This document shows positions 10,726 to 24,192 of a stretch of 64,000 bases of DNA, one piece after another (the stretch's first letter is position 1; each line of letters opens with the position of its first letter). Position numbers and translations under genes: made by a program. The notes beneath the pieces were generated by a model. It was given only the letters and a program-made list of their open reading frames with translations, was not told the DNA's origin and searched no databases. Where the stretch lies: positions 17,981,255 through 18,045,254 of the forward strand of contig NC_091138.1 of NCBI RefSeq assembly GCF_041381155.1, in the 5' to 3' direction. This stretch comes from Argopecten irradians (taxonomy: Eukaryota > Mollusca > Bivalvia > Pectinida > Pectinidae).

Positions 10726-12353
10726 CGGCCATGGCCATGGATAATTAGGAAAGAATCGTCGTTTTGGTAAACTAATCACGGTCTGCCACGACAAAGTATA
10801 AATGAAGATCTGGTTCATTAGTGATGTTTCTATTTCTTTTAAACATTTTATGTCTTTTGCAGTTTCTTGCTGTCCAGTTTTTAAAACATTTTTTATGCTT
10901 CTTGTGCAATACTTATCTTTTAAAATTCCACAATATTACATTTTTCAAAGGTTGTATATATTTTACACTTTGTCAAAATGTTTTTAATTATCAAATGTGT
11001 GGTAGTATGCCCAAGAAAGCGAACACGATCCATTTTGCATCATATCATAATCACATTAATTAACTATCTCATTTTCAAAATTAAGCAATGTATTTGTTTT
11101 CTGATGACTTTCAAAAACAGTTACCAGCATCAAAACACATGTCCTAAGTTAGTAAAAGCAAGATAAATTATGAGAAATCTCTCCCACCCATCTCCTCCAC
11201 ATTTCAGAAAATTACGACAAATACTTACTTTAAATTCCAACATGATAATTGCTACTATACATTAGTACTGTACATTACTTATTTTGACTGTGTCAAATTT
11301 TAGCGCATAAAGGTTTTTGGTAAAAGAGGTGTCATGATGACATTGCACAAACAGTCTTTGTTAACAGTTTGCAAAAACATTTTAGCCCAAATGTATAGTT
11401 TGAAACGCGTTAAAATAAAAGTACTTGTAAATATGTGCATATATCTGTAATTAGTTATCAGCATACATTAACGTTGTGCAGCAATATGCTCCTTCCGGTG
11501 ATTGGAAGTCTTAAAATTAGACGTTCGTTTTACTCGCTTTTAATTGCAATAATTGGATAGCTGTTATAACTAGTAATTGATAATCACTGGTCTGGTTGTC
11601 CTTGCAAAACTCGCAGTCCCTTCCTAAAGATAATCCCCTTCGAATATTCTAATAGTCCCTATTTGTAATACCATATTGTCTCAAAGTTGTAATGTATTTT
11701 TAAAAAACAAAGTACTCAATAAAACTTAAAATACAAATAGATATTTTTACATTAATAATATTGAAATATTAATATTTTTCATGGTCTGTTTTGAGACGCT
11801 TTAGTGATTTGTTATGGAATACATACTGTAACTTCTTCCTCATTATTAAATTTTTGTAAATGTATATTCTATATCTCGATATTTTTATCAGTATTTAACC
11901 AGTGATGTTTGTGATCTTACATTGGCCGTGCTGCTAAGCTTGCAGTGTCGGTAGAAGAACCAAATGTTGTGCCATTCCAGTTTAAACATTGTTTTTTTTT
12001 AAATTTCTGTTATATATCAAAGTTGTTTGCAACCAATGTTTTTTTCTGTTATGTACTCGCGTTTACGTTCTTCAGGGCTACGTTGTCTTCTCTTTTATTT
12101 ATGTATGTGTACATTACAACAATGTAACTATCAATATATCTTATCGGCACGATAATTACCGGACTTTCAAATGTTGAGAAATACCGTAGTTACATGTTTC
12201 AGGACTAGGTATTCTTTTCAGGAAAAAACCTTGAAATTCATATAAGAGTTATGGCAATGATCCTTTGGTGATGTATAGGCGTCTATTATACAATGTGTAT
12301 CAATTCTTAAGAGAAATTACTAATTTCAAGTAAGTCTTGATAATTTTGTACAG
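10578..12353. other. 3' UTR and intergenic DNA after the DGKE-like gene
   Basis: AT-rich, without supported genes. AATAAA hexamers at 11415-11420 and 11718-11723 are candidate polyadenylation signals for the kinase gene. Confidence 0.35.
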
Positions 12354-12539
12354 ATGGCGCAAAGGAATTTCTATAATTTCATGGCAAAACCGGACTACTC
12401 TCCTCATCAACGACTTACTTATTATATACCACTCGGTATGTTGATATTATTTCCCGTAAAATATATATTTGATGGGAGTTTAGATATGTTCTTAATGGAA
12501 TACTTAAAGAAAAGATGCTCCACCGCCGACAGAGCATAA
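12354..12539 (+). CDS. Small ORF with one hydrophobic segment, 3' end inside a MITE
   Basis: A 61-residue frame starts at an ATG directly after TTTTGTACAG, which could equally be a splice acceptor. Residues about 20-40 (TYYIPLGMLILFPVKYIF) form a possible membrane segment. The last seven codons (CSTADRA) and the stop are read from the left terminus of the MITE that begins about 12513. No family is recognised. If real, it is a small membrane protein or an exon whose natural end was replaced by the transposon; it could also be a chance frame. Confidence 0.3.
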   Translation: MAQRNFYNFMAKPDYSPHQRLTYYIPLGMLILFPVKYIFDGSLDMFLMEYLKKRCSTADRA

Positions 12540-12870
12540 ATGGCATTCATCAGTAGAACAGTAATTGGTGTTTGATCATGTATATATATGTCTAATTAAC
12601 ACAAAAAGTAATATAAGATCATTTGTTTTGCCTTTGGTGCATGCGCAATCAGTACTTCATTCCATATAGGATATAGTGCCACAGATTTTTTTCGGGATGC
12701 AATTAATTATTTTTTGTATTTTCAACTTGAAGTAAAATTAGAAGCTCAAACTTTTCAATGGTGGTAATGGTGTAAAGTAAGTAACTTTTGTAACCGAAGA
12801 AAAATACTAAATCGTCTGCTCCTGTTTTTGATAATGAAAAAATACCAATCGTCAGCGGTGGAGTATCTTT
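12512..12870. mobile_element. MITE with GCTCCACCGCYGAC termini, copy 1
   Basis: Left end AAAGATGCTCCACCGCCGAC and right end GTCAGCGGTGGAGTATCTTT are inverted over about 20 bases. The roughly 355-bp body has no transposase. A second, more decayed copy lies at 62231-62580 with high similarity through the body, which fixes the element limits independently of the termini. Confidence 0.8.
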
Positions 12871-12964
12871 AAAAGATCGTTCTAAGATTCTTATGGATTT
12901 TTTATTCTTGCGCATATGATTATATAGTAGCAGATTCTTTCACTTTTGTCCCAACAAAATATAT

Positions 12965-12990
12965 TACTGTTATATATATATATATATATG
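12965..12990. repeat. (TA)n microsatellite
   Basis: About ten TA dinucleotides in a row within AT-rich intergenic DNA. Confidence 0.9.
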
Positions 12991-13582
12991 ATTATATGTA
13001 TAATTGACGTTAGAGAACTTTTCCTATACATAAACCATTTTGCACTTTGTTTAACTCAGAATAATGTTCAAGTTTGACTGGTATGATGAATGTGCTATGT
13101 GATGTTAGTGCTTAAGTTTGCAATATGTATTTATAATAGGGACTTAATATATTGTTACTTCATATCTAAATAAATGTATTTTCAAGTGATAATAAACTAT
13201 TTATGGTTTCTTACACATTTTTGTCTTGTTTCTCTTTCCAAAGTTAAATTGAATTATGGTATACAATATTCAGAATCCCTAGTTCTTCATCAATATTGTC
13301 ACTCGAGTTACAATTCTATTATAGTTTTGTCTCAGCTCTTTACTGCCATCACAATAATAATCAGAAATTTACAGTCACAGCTCCTACACTTCACAACAAA
13401 AAGACATTGCACGAATCCAGTTAACAGCGCTATAACTCTTGGATTCTCTGCGACCGAAAGGATGTTACAAAACAAATCTCTCAATCTGTTACTAGTATTA
13501 ATAATATAGTTACCAGAGTTTTTGAAGTTATATACAGGACAAACATTAAAGTGAGAGAAGTAATTGCCTGTTATGCATACGT
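12991..13582. other. Intergenic DNA between convergent genes
   Basis: The plus-strand frame of 111 codons at 13174-13509 has no recognisable content and AT-rich composition like its surroundings. I see no gene here. Confidence 0.4.
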
Positions 13583-13588
13583 TTTATT
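13583..13588 (-). terminator. Polyadenylation signal of the METTL27-like gene
   Basis: AATAAA on the minus strand about 112 bases after the stop codon at 13700-13702. Confidence 0.5.
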
Positions 13589-13699
13589 TGATGTTTTTAC
13601 AAAATCAAACGTAAACTGACCATGGTATATACGATATGGCAAGAGCATTGTGAATAATACCAGCGTCCCGTGAAATCTTTCATCTGGAGATAATGTCCA

Positions 13700-16600
13700 C
13701 TAGCACACTCTAAATGACATCAGGATCCCGTCGGTGTCGCTGTTGTAATTAGGAAATGTCTTCTCCGTGATTTTGACCCATTTACCCTGAGCCTCTAACA
13801 TATCGAATATACGGCAAAATTCCTCTCTGCAATTTCCGTAAGTCTTGTTTAAATTCTTCCCATTGGCTGCAAGAACGACATATCCACCTGAAGAAGGAAA
13901 GGTGAATTAGAAAACGTGTTCTCTACAATTAGAATGCTGTATTTAATAATTATCTTTCGGTATTAAATGAAGTCATCCTATCACTGCAAACTTACCTGGT
14001 CGCGTAATTCTCTGAATCTCTACAAAGGCCTCTGCCGGCAAGTGACCCGATCCTATGGCACTACACATGACCACGCAGTCGTAACTTCCTGTCCAGAATG
14101 GAATGATAGTTATCAAGTTATTCCTATAACATAGTAAAAAGTTACATATGCACACTATTTCTTAATTTTAATACTGACCTGAGGGTATATCACATGGTTT
14201 CTCAGTTAGAAACTGACATAAAAAGTTTTTGTAAATTCCCTTTGTCCGCGCCTGATCAAGCATTCCTTGAGAGGGGTCAAGGGCGTCGATGTCGGCGAAA
14301 CCCAACTTCTGTAACTATAGAGCAATTGTAAAATATAACGGTAATGTCGGCATCAGTGAGTTAGCAGTGTTACTCGATGTAATCGTACAGAATAATATAA
14401 TTTGATATTGAAGTCATTGAACACCCGTATATACTTCATTACATAATAATGCAACTTCATTTTACCTCTTCAGCAACGGTACCTGTTCCTGCTGCAACAT
14501 CCAGTATCCGCACAGACTTTCGGTGTTTTTCATCAACTATACATTCTCCGAGGCCAGCTGCCGTAGCTGAAGGTCCACGGCGTCGATCGGGTCCATAATC
14601 CTTAATAAGAATTTTTTTAGATATTTAAAAGTATGTGTACAGATGTATGGTTATGTGACCTCCACAGTCTGCCTGATCAAACTAAATACAAAACATGGTA
14701 CATGAAGTTAGTTTTAGTCATCTAAAATGGGTATACAATACGACTCTTTCAATCGACCAACTTTTTCTTTTCAGTCCTGGAATACAGAGAAGGTACATTT
14801 GGTTAAACAATGTAGCATGTTACCCACTATTAGGATCTATACACATTTTAATTTCTCGTGATTCTAAAGAAGGGTTGTCAAATCGGTCGGAATCCACTGA
14901 ACGGTAACTCGAAAAAATCGGTTAATTGCTAAACTTAACATTACAATGTAAATAACAGCAGAAGTTAACAAGTAATGATTGTAATGGTGGACCATTACAG
15001 ATGTCCCCCAAACAAACTGTGCAGTTGGAAATGATCACAAAGATCAGGTTGTATGATATATGAACAAATAAGATTTCATGGCAATGAAAACTTGCATCGA
15101 ATGACAAGCAGCAACCTGCAAAATGAAGACATATAGATACAGCGTAAAATTTGTAATGACATATAAAGTAAGTAATGGGGATCCGTTATTAAATTTATGG
15201 CAAAACGTACCTAAATTGATGCAGCTATTCAGAAATGATGCCATTTTGTTCATTATAACTCATAACCATTGTGTTCAGCTTAATCTAACAAAATCTAAAT
15301 TTCAACCAATCAGATGCCTTCATTAGGTAACCATGACAACACAGCTTTTCAAAACTGATTCCATGTTGATAAGCATACCTCAAAACCCCCTTGTACCAAT
15401 TTTCAGCTTATTTCAGCTTATTCTGACAACATTAAATTTCAACCAATCAGAGGCCTTTATTTTTATTACCATGGCAACTGAACTTTTCGAAAATGCTGCC
15501 AAGTTATTCGGCATACCCTTTAACCCCCTTGTACTAAATTTCAGCTTAATCGGACAAAATGTAAATTACCTGTTGCCATGTCGGTAAGCATACCTCACAA
15601 TCCCCGTGTACCAATTTTAAGCTGATTCTGACAATATCTAAATTTCTGAGCATTCAGAGGCCTTTATTTCGTTACCATGGCAACTGAGCTTTTCGAAAAT
15701 GCTGCCATGTTATTCGGTGTCCCAAATAACCACTATATACTAATTTTCATCGAAATCCAACTCCAAAATCTCAAAATCGGAAATGGGCTCTGGCGGCCAT
15801 CTTGGACTTCCGATTGGGGAAAAAACCTTTATGCACAATCCCACGCCTTAATGAGTATGTATGTGAAGTATCGTGATAATCGGTCCAGTAGTTTCTGAGA
15901 AAAGCTGCGGAAATCCGAGCGGCGGAAGTAATTAACTTACAAAATATATAATAATAAGAATAAAAATACTGTTAGAGGTATCTTCATAATTCCAAGTGTT
16001 CCGAAATCAGAATGATTTTTTTAGTGTTCCAGCAAAATTATATTTTACATCGGATACACGGTCAGTATCTTACAGTAGGCCAAGGACATATCCTTGAATA
16101 GGCCTGCTATGTTATTTTTTGGTGTCGACACGGAAAGACGAGATGTCTCCTATCTCCTGGACATTAAAACAATCATTTATTTCCTCTAGGCAAATAATAA
16201 TTTGAAAATTTCATTTACCGCCTGCAAAAAGACGCCCTAGCCTATCGCTACCCACAATGCACTCGATCGTGGTCTTATATTATGTAACTTTTCATCAATA
16301 ATTTGATCCAGATATACCTGCCTTCGACAGTTATATTTAGAATTATGAATATATGGAAGGAACATGTGTACAAGATACAAAATACCCATCTCAACTGCTA
16401 TTCCGGGATCGTGAAATGTAATACTGGTCACCTCAGCCCAAGCAAAGGGGCACGCAAATTATTCATCATGTAAAATAATTGCTATGTACATGCACGTCAT
16501 GTGCACATGACTGAAAATGAATTATATATTATGTAAATATCGGTTACCTTGTAAAAAAGAAATAATAATAACTAGAAACGGAGCAAAAACAATATGACCC

Positions 16601-17068
16601 TCCAACTTCGTTGGGGGGGACATAATAACAGGTTTTTTTTTAAATAAGAAGTTGTTACATGTGTGTACATAACTAAGATATTAATTTAAGCGACGTAGCA
16701 TGTATCACAATAGCGTCCATCATATGCATCCACCTCGGTTATCGTCACAATATATATACTGTCCGTGTGTCGAACTTCAGTTAATATGGGGTTTCACATT
16801 GGAAATATTTCCGCAAACAGACAAACACACACACATATATATATAAGTACGATTATTCGGTTATCGAATTTTGTAACCTGTTAACAGACTTCCGACCGAG
16901 TAACCGGTTAATCGGTTAACCGTTGACAACCTTATTGTAAATACTTCAATACTGCATCATACTCACAGTATCATACATGGACGACCAATTATCGTAGAAG
17001 GTTACTTTCTCCTGCTTGTTACAGTTTGTGTAAACCTCTTCTGAAAATCGACCATTGTAAGCATCCAT
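13700..17068 (-). CDS. METTL27: METTL27-like SAM-dependent methyltransferase, complete, five exons
   Basis: Exons on the minus strand are 17068-16967, 14600-14466, 14314-14179, 14088-13996 and 13887-13700; they join in frame to 217 residues plus TAG, close to the length of vertebrate METTL27 (WBSCR27). All introns are GT-AG. Class I Rossmann methyltransferase motifs are present: motif I ILDVAAGTGTVAEE at residues 66-79, the acidic loop DIDALDPSQGML around 87-98, motif IV region YDCVVMCSAIGSGHLP after 126, and GGYVVLAANG in the last exon. The N-terminal FYDNWSSMYDTDYGP also fits the family. These proteins bind S-adenosylmethionine; the substrate is not known to me. The start is the ATG at 17068; the frame is open further up, so a non-coding or extra 5' exon is possible. 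Intron 1 (2.4 kb) holds repeats and a possible hAT-type element. Confidence 0.9.
14871..16932. mobile_element. Possible hAT-type element in METTL27-like intron 1
   Basis: AGGGTTGTCAA at 14871 and TTGACAACCT ending at 16932 are inverted. Next to each end are clusters of CGGTTAAC/CGGTCGGA words in opposite orientation. CAGGGTTGTCAAnCGG-type ends are typical of hAT transposons. No clear 8-bp target duplication is seen and no transposase is encoded, so this would be a non-autonomous or decayed copy. Confidence 0.4.
15285..15960. repeat. Three to four diverged units containing TTACCATGGCAACTGA
   Basis: Units starting near 15299, 15436 and 15643 share TTCAACCAATCAGAGGCC, TTACCATGGCAACTGA and CTTGTACCAATTTTCAGCTTA. 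The block ends in CGGCGGAAGTAATTA and an AATAATAAGAATAA tail at about 15945-15965, which looks like the 3' end of a retroposed or other mobile family. Open frames inside it reflect the repeat. Confidence 0.7.
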
Positions 17069-18800
17069 ATCGACCACGTATTCTCCTGTACCCCGTAGTA
17101 TCAACAAAAGAGATACATTAGATATTGTGAAAAGAAGAGAAGATTTTCACAACACCTGGATGGGACACGGGTAAAATATAAACCATACTAGGGAGATTTG
17201 CCTTCCAAACAAGTTTTTATTTTGCCTCATTGGGAGAGTTGCCTCTGCAAATTTAAGAGTGTGTAAACATATAATAATCCAAAAGGATGTTTATATTATT
17301 TAGTTTATTATTACTTTAATTTCTAAATACCGTTCATCAACATTTTAGCATTATGACTTATAATTTGACGTTTAAACTTGATTAACATTACATTATTTAA
17401 CTGAACGTATTGTGTTTATGGCTTTCTGAGTCGTCAAAACAGCATACTTACGTGTCTCAACAGAGTGTTAGCGTCTACCTTGTCACGAGATGTGTAACAT
17501 ATGTCTATCTGTGGTCAAATACTTATTGTATCTATATACTAACAATCCAGGTAGATGCGTGACGCATACTTTGGTCAATAACACAGCAGCGTCATGTGAA
17601 GTGCTCAAACCGACATAGACAATATCGACCAGAAATTTTATCTCTCTTGCGCTCATTTCCCTCGAAAAGCCGTTAGATGTTGGTCGTGTAACATCTTTAT
17701 ATTGTCTATGTACTTTATGACACAAACTCATATTTTTAATTTCGATCGTTAACAGAAACCAGTTGAAAGTAAGTATACTATTGGTGGCTTTAACAGCTAA
17801 AATAATTATCATAAATTTTGCTTTGGCCAGATTCATGAAACTTTATCGGTGCATATTGGATTCGACGTTTTCGGGATAATTTTCAAAATCGACCTCCTAT
17901 TGGTTAATATCATACATTACCACTACAGTGCACTCAAGTGATATTATGTAATCAAGTCTGTCCGTTTATTTCTGTATATGAAAGAGCCCCACATTGTTTA
18001 TCTCTAGTGATCTTGGTGAATTACGAGTATCTTATCCGAATGAGATAAAAACGGTATAAAACGGACTCGAGTTGCATCAGTTATGTTTACACCACTGGGA
18101 GTAGACATTGTTCTCTTGGACTGGAACAATGAATACAGTGTAGTGATATTATGTTAAAAAGCACCACTTTGCTAATAATCAGTAGATTTTTATTGATTTT
18201 CACGATGACTCTCAGTGTTGTATATTTGCATGTTTTATTATAAAAGCAATTCAAAGTGTATTGATAATCGAATGTGTAAATATAACTTCATAACTTGTAT
18301 TATAGAATAAAATTTGATAAATGAAAAATTAGTTGATACAGAGGCGACGAAGAAAATCAAGCTACTCAACTATAGTTTAGGCATATGATGGTATAGTCCT
18401 TCTACAATATGTAACAATGTAATGCAAATTATGGCAAACTAAATAAAGCCCATTTGTATCGGAGAGTATATTCAACAGTATATCAAGATATTTACAATGA
18501 TGTGGTAATGTATAAGTAAGCCATTTGTTAATAAAATCTTGCAACCGTAATATTGATACTATTCGTATGTTTCTCACTAATGTGATAGCAGCAATATTTC
18601 AAATGTATTATTGCAATTGGAACAGTAATATTTGAAATTCACTATTTTTATCATCGCTTTGGACTAACTTTTGTGAAATTCTTGGAAAGCGGCATGGGAC
18701 GTTTGTCGCCACTTGACAAGATGATAACCTACGGTAGAGGTTTAACTGATCATGTACTTTGTCACGTAGACGTTAAGTGTATACAAGTCCCTTCTTTTAA
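17069..18800. other. Upstream region of the METTL27-like gene
   Basis: No coding exon recognised. The minus-strand frame at 17483-17836 shows no family signal. The promoter of the methyltransferase should lie within or near this stretch but no TATA or GC box stands out. Confidence 0.35.
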
Positions 18801-21800
18801 AAGTGGAGCGGCTAAGCATGAAAATCGTTCAAATTTTGAAGAAAGCATTAAACGTTGCATATGACATCTTTAGGACCTAAGGTTTCAGGAAAAAAATGGA
18901 CCCCAAAAAATCACGGCCACTGGCGGCCGCCATATTGGTTTTCAAAATGGCCGTCAAAAACCACCTTCTGCGACCCATATCTTATGTTCTATAACAGCTA
19001 GACCAAAACTTTAAACGTGTACACGCATATTATTGATGCTTAGGAACATTCTGGTAGCGTTAAACGTCATGGAGAAGGACCGCTATTTTGAATTTCAAGG
19101 TGGCCGCGAGCTATATCTGTATAAAATACATCTAATTGGCTAAGATAACTTTAAGCAAACAAACACTTGCAAATGAAGTGAGGGTATCAATACTTTTATA
19201 GTGTTTGATACATAGATAATTTGATTATTATCTTATTTTCAAAATGACCGCCATTTTGAAATCCAACATACCGTATAAATTCAAGTTGTTTCTCTATATA
19301 TCTATAAAATCAAGTTAACATTATTTAACGTCTACACCCAAATTATTGATAGTTAGTATTATTATTACTTAGGACCATTCTGGTAGTGTTAAACTTCATG
19401 TAAAAAGGCGTCATTTTGTATTCTAAGATGGCCGCCAATTTACCACATTAACCTATATCTGTATATAATAATAACATAACAATTGGCTTGGCTGATTTTA
19501 AGTAAATAAAAAAAAAACCTGCAAATACAGAGCATTTATATTTTGTAGCTTTTGATACAAAAATATTCCATTCTTATTTGAATTTCAAAATGGCCTCTGT
19601 TCTGAAATTCAAGATGTCCGGCAGTATTAAATTAAAGGTACATAAATTAACCAAAATGGCTGATGATTTCGGAAACATTACGTAAAAAATGATATTAACT
19701 TCTGCAAATATTAGACATGCCATTATTCTCTGAACCAATCTGAATAGATAAATTCAATGCAAACGTTAATTTCCATAAAACGGGACGCTTCATACCGAGA
19801 TTGACTTTCAATACGGTCATTAGAAAACGTTTAACCATTTCATCATTTCGGACAGATAGCGGACATTTAACTCTTTCAGAGTACAGCAGCTTGCAAAACA
19901 TTCCTCAAACCCATTATTATGCAAAAAAAGAAAATTATAGCTTTAGAATAAAATTTAACACGATAGCAATATTTGTCATTCTGGAAAGAACACTCATACA
20001 AGAGCTATACCATGTAACTGGAAATAGCCTATCCTGATGGAGATCTTCAATACATCGGCATAATGTCCTATTGGTATACCTTACACTGTCTACAAATGCA
20101 AGATGTACCCAAACATTATAAAAGATACTGTAGAGACTCATTAATTTCATTTGTAAGAGCGAAAGGATATCTGATAAACTCTAGAGAGTAGAGGAGGTGT
20201 TTTCGAAAGGTTTAAGTTGTAAACAACAGAAATACTCGAGGATCATCTCCCTTTCTTAATGCGAAATGGAAGATCGTATTTGCCAGAAGAATGAGATACA
20301 TAAATAATTTGATTATTATCTTATTTTCAAAATGACCGCAATTTTGAAATCCAATGATAATACCGTATAAATTCAAGTTGTTTCTCTATATATCTATAAA
20401 ATCAAGTTAACATTATTTAACGTCTACACCCAAATTATTGATAGTTATTATTATTATTACTTAGGACCATTCTGGTTGTGTTAAACTTCATGTAAAAAGG
20501 CGTCATTTTGTATTCTAAGATGGCCGCCAATTTACCACATTTACCTATATCTGTATATAATAATAATATAACCATTGGCTTAGCTGATTTTAAGTAAATA
20601 AAAAAAACCTGCAAATACAGAGCATTTATATTTTGTAGCTTTTGATACAAAAATATTCCATTCTTATTTGAATTTCAAAATGGCCTCTGTTCTGAAATTC
20701 AAGATGTCCGGCAGTATTAAATTAAAGGTACATAAATTAACCAAAATGGCTGATGATTTCGTAAAAAATTGATATTAACTTCTGCAAATATTAGACATAC
20801 CATTATTCTCTGAACCAATATGAATAGATAAATTCAATGCAAACGTTAATTTCCATAAAACGGGACGCTTCATACCGAGATTGACTTTCAATACGGTCAT
20901 TAGAAAACGTTTAACCATTTCATCATTTCGGACAGATAGCGGACATTTAACTCTTTCAGAGTACAGCAGCTTGCAAAACATTCCTCACACCCATTATTAT
21001 GCAAAAAAGATAATTATAGCTTTAGAATAAAATTTAACACGATAGCAATATTTGTCATTCTGGAAAGGACACTCATACAAGAGCTATACCATGTAACTGG
21101 AAATAGCCTATCCTGATGGAGATCTTCACTACATCGGCATAATGTCCTATTGGTATACCTTACACTGTCTACAAATGCAAGATGTACCCAAACATTATAA
21201 AAGATACTGTAGAGACTCATTAATTTCATTTGGATATCTGATAAACTCTAGAGAGTAGAGGAGGTGTTTCCGAAAGGTTTAAGTTGTAAACAACAAAAAT
21301 AATCGAGGATCATCTCCCTTTTTTAATGCGAAATGGAAGATCGTATTTGCCAGAAGAATGAGAATCTTCATGACGGCTAACAAATATATTTTGGATAAAG
21401 CAAGAAGGCAAGGCTTCAAATGGTTTATTATGACTGCAACTATTTAATGCATATGGATGATACCACATCACTATCTCTCAACAGAGCAAGTGAATTATCA
21501 GAAAATATCTAAGCGAAATCACTTTCGCAGGCATCGGAAATACTTTGCGTGATAGAGATTCACCTTAATATCAGACCTGCAAACAGAAGTACTAAATGCA
21601 AGATCATTTGGGATTTGTCTACCAAAGAAGGTTTCATGGATGAGATGGCCGCACTCAAATTGCATATCCACGTTCATATCCGGCCGTCAACCGCGTCCCA
21701 GGAAATCTTATATGGATGGAAGATATTCCCTCTATAATTATCAGATAAGATACCGTAAATTTTTTTCGATGTAATCCTGCACGACTCCAATAACATCAGG

Positions 21801-23382
21801 ACACTTCACTTAAGGAAGGACCTCGAGTAAGTCCAAAGCAAGGTTTTGCCGCCAAAACTCGGATGTGTACCTGGTCTGACATGACACCTTGTGGTACGTT
21901 TATCAATTTGACAGTAGTGGCCATAGAAATTAACCACAAACAAGTCCTTGCGAATGTAGTCATACCTACCTCGATGACATTTTTTTACAAATGTAAGCTG
22001 TGCCTCCGAGCCAGAACTCCCAATTCCAATGCAGGCTTAGGAGATAAAGATGGCGAAGGTAAAACAGATGTTGAATTAACAATAGAGACGATGCAAACTA
22101 AATCCACCATAAACATATAGCAACCGTCGGTAAAACATGCATACGGCACCAAGGATAGCCATGGAGAACAAGATAACATTAAGTCTTCAAAGGTAAGGTA
22201 TATATGGTAATTAAAACTAGGTGCAAAATGTGGAGATGATAAAGAGTATAATTAAGATTGGGAACCTCATAAACTGAAAACTAACTTATTGATATTGTCA
22301 TCTGGAACCTTGCCGACTTTAGTTTAGGTTGACATCGACATGTGACAAAGAGTAGGACCGATAGTGCAACTGCTGATCATACCACAATAACTCTTGCGCG
22401 TGGTTATGGATAACTTGACAGTTTCATCGGAGTTACACTGTGAGGAGGGATTTGAAAGTAGGAAGCCGAAGTATAAAGGATTGGTAGAATATATCAATAC
22501 TCTAGAATATCGGAATTAGTGTTCCTGGTTGCTGCATGTTCAACTTAAAATCTATTTCCAACATTGAAAGTAATGGGCAGTGAGAAGAAATCAGCTGAAG
22601 ATGTACTATCAAAACAGGAAAGAAGGCGCCCGACTGATCGCAGTAGAAGCGACAAGGTAAGAGCTGGGTGTAATCCACAGATGGAGAGAGATTTAGCCAA
22701 TCACTGCTGATTTGTGACTTTGAAGATGTTCCAACTGAGGTCTCGATGAAACACATGAAAGATGATCATCTGATGACGCCTGTTGAGTTGCATTTCAGAT
22801 ATTTATTTCAAGATCATTCAAGGCATCTTATAAGTATCAACATTTTAACTTTTTACTTTTCTTACAGAGTGAAATACGGAGACAACTATTTCAAACGGCC
22901 ATCTTAAAATTGCGGTCATTTTGAAGTTAAAATAAGAATAAAATTATTTATGTATCAAACACTACAAAAATATAAATACTCTCACAATATTTGCATGTGT
23001 TTATTTGCTTAAAGTAAGCTTATCCATTAGACGTATTATATACAGATATAGCTCGCAAAGTTGGCGGCAATCTTGAAATACAAAATGACGGTCCGTCTAC
23101 ATGAAGTGTAAGACTCTCAGAATGTTCCTAAGTGTCAATAATATGGGTGTAGACGTTTAAAATTTGGGCCTAGCTGGTATAGAACGCGAGATATTGGTCA
23201 CAGAAGGTGGTATTTGACGGCCATTATGAAAACCAATATGGCGGCCGCCAGGGGCCGTGATTTTTAGGGGTCCATTTTTTGCCTGAAACCTTATGTCCTA
23301 AAGAGGTCATATGCAAAGTTTCATGCTTTCTTCAAACTCTGAACGATTTTGTCAAAAAGATCGACCTTAGCCGCTCCACTAT
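18800..23382. mobile_element. Large element with inverted ends of about 0.5 kb
   Basis: 18802-19262 and 22875-23380 are diverged inverted copies. Shared words include AGTGGAGCGGCTAAG at the outer edges, CATATGACMTCTTTAGGACMT, ACGGCCMCTGGCGGCCGCCATATTGG and AAAATGACCGCMATTTT near the inner edges. Inside lie a 1.08-kb tandem duplication and about 1.5 kb of unique sequence. AGATGGCCGCC-like words recur throughout. Short frames inside (for example minus strand 19695-19901) look like fragments of a decayed protein, not intact genes. No transposase is recognised; it may be a fold-back-type or non-autonomous DNA transposon. Confidence 0.6.
19206..21361. repeat. 1.08-kb tandem duplication, two near-identical copies
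   Basis: Copy 1 is about 19206-20293 and copy 2 about 20294-21361. They differ by scattered substitutions and small indels, and the same minus-strand open frames (for example CPLSVRNDEMVKRFLMTVLK) recur exactly 1080 bases apart. This is a recent duplication inside the large inverted-end element. Confidence 0.9.
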
Positions 23383-24192
23383 TTGGGGACAAATGCAAAA
23401 CGCCTTTTTACTTCAATTGGTTGATATACTTGGACCGTTTGTTAAGCTCTTTCCCAGTATATGTATTAAATGATTCTTAACTGTTAGGACTACTCCGTTT
23501 GAAATCTTATTTCTGCATATCTATTTTACAGAGTTTTTCAGACATTTATTTCGTAGTCATTTGCTATTGTATGAAGATATATATAAAGTATACAGTGGTA
23601 AACAACCGATATACATCGACATTGTAGGACAACATATTATGTCATACATCAAAGACAATAATTACACCCATCACAGTCCACCTTGTCATAGATTGAATAT
23701 CATTCTATTATACAACATATTATTTCATGCATCAAAGTTTAATATGTGGTATTCATCCAACAATTGAATACGATTAAGTGATTTTATCGTATTTTATATA
23801 CAAGCTACGATGTCACATACTGAAGGTATAATGTCATACATGGAAGATAAATAAGTGTTATATTTATTGACTTGTGTAATAACTCGAATGTGTGTTAGTC
23901 TTGTTTTCAACCAACCGTGTCTCGGGTCAAAATGTGTCATATATATGGAAGCTTTAAACATTTAACCAACGTACCATAACTTGAAGCACCTTGTCACAGA
24001 TGGAGGCTGCATGTATATCATTGTTATATGCAACATACCGTGTTATATATGGAGGCTATATCATTGTTATATTCAACCTACTGTGTCAAACATGGAGGCT
24101 ATATCGTTTTATTACATAATTTGTTTACACCAATCTATATATGAAGAAATATAATATTTTCAACTATTACACCGACCGTTCAATGAAACCTT

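Noticed and set aside
13174-13509. 111-codon plus-strand frame after the MITE
   Set aside because: AT-rich, Leu/Ile-biased composition like the background, no family signal, and it sits between convergent genes.
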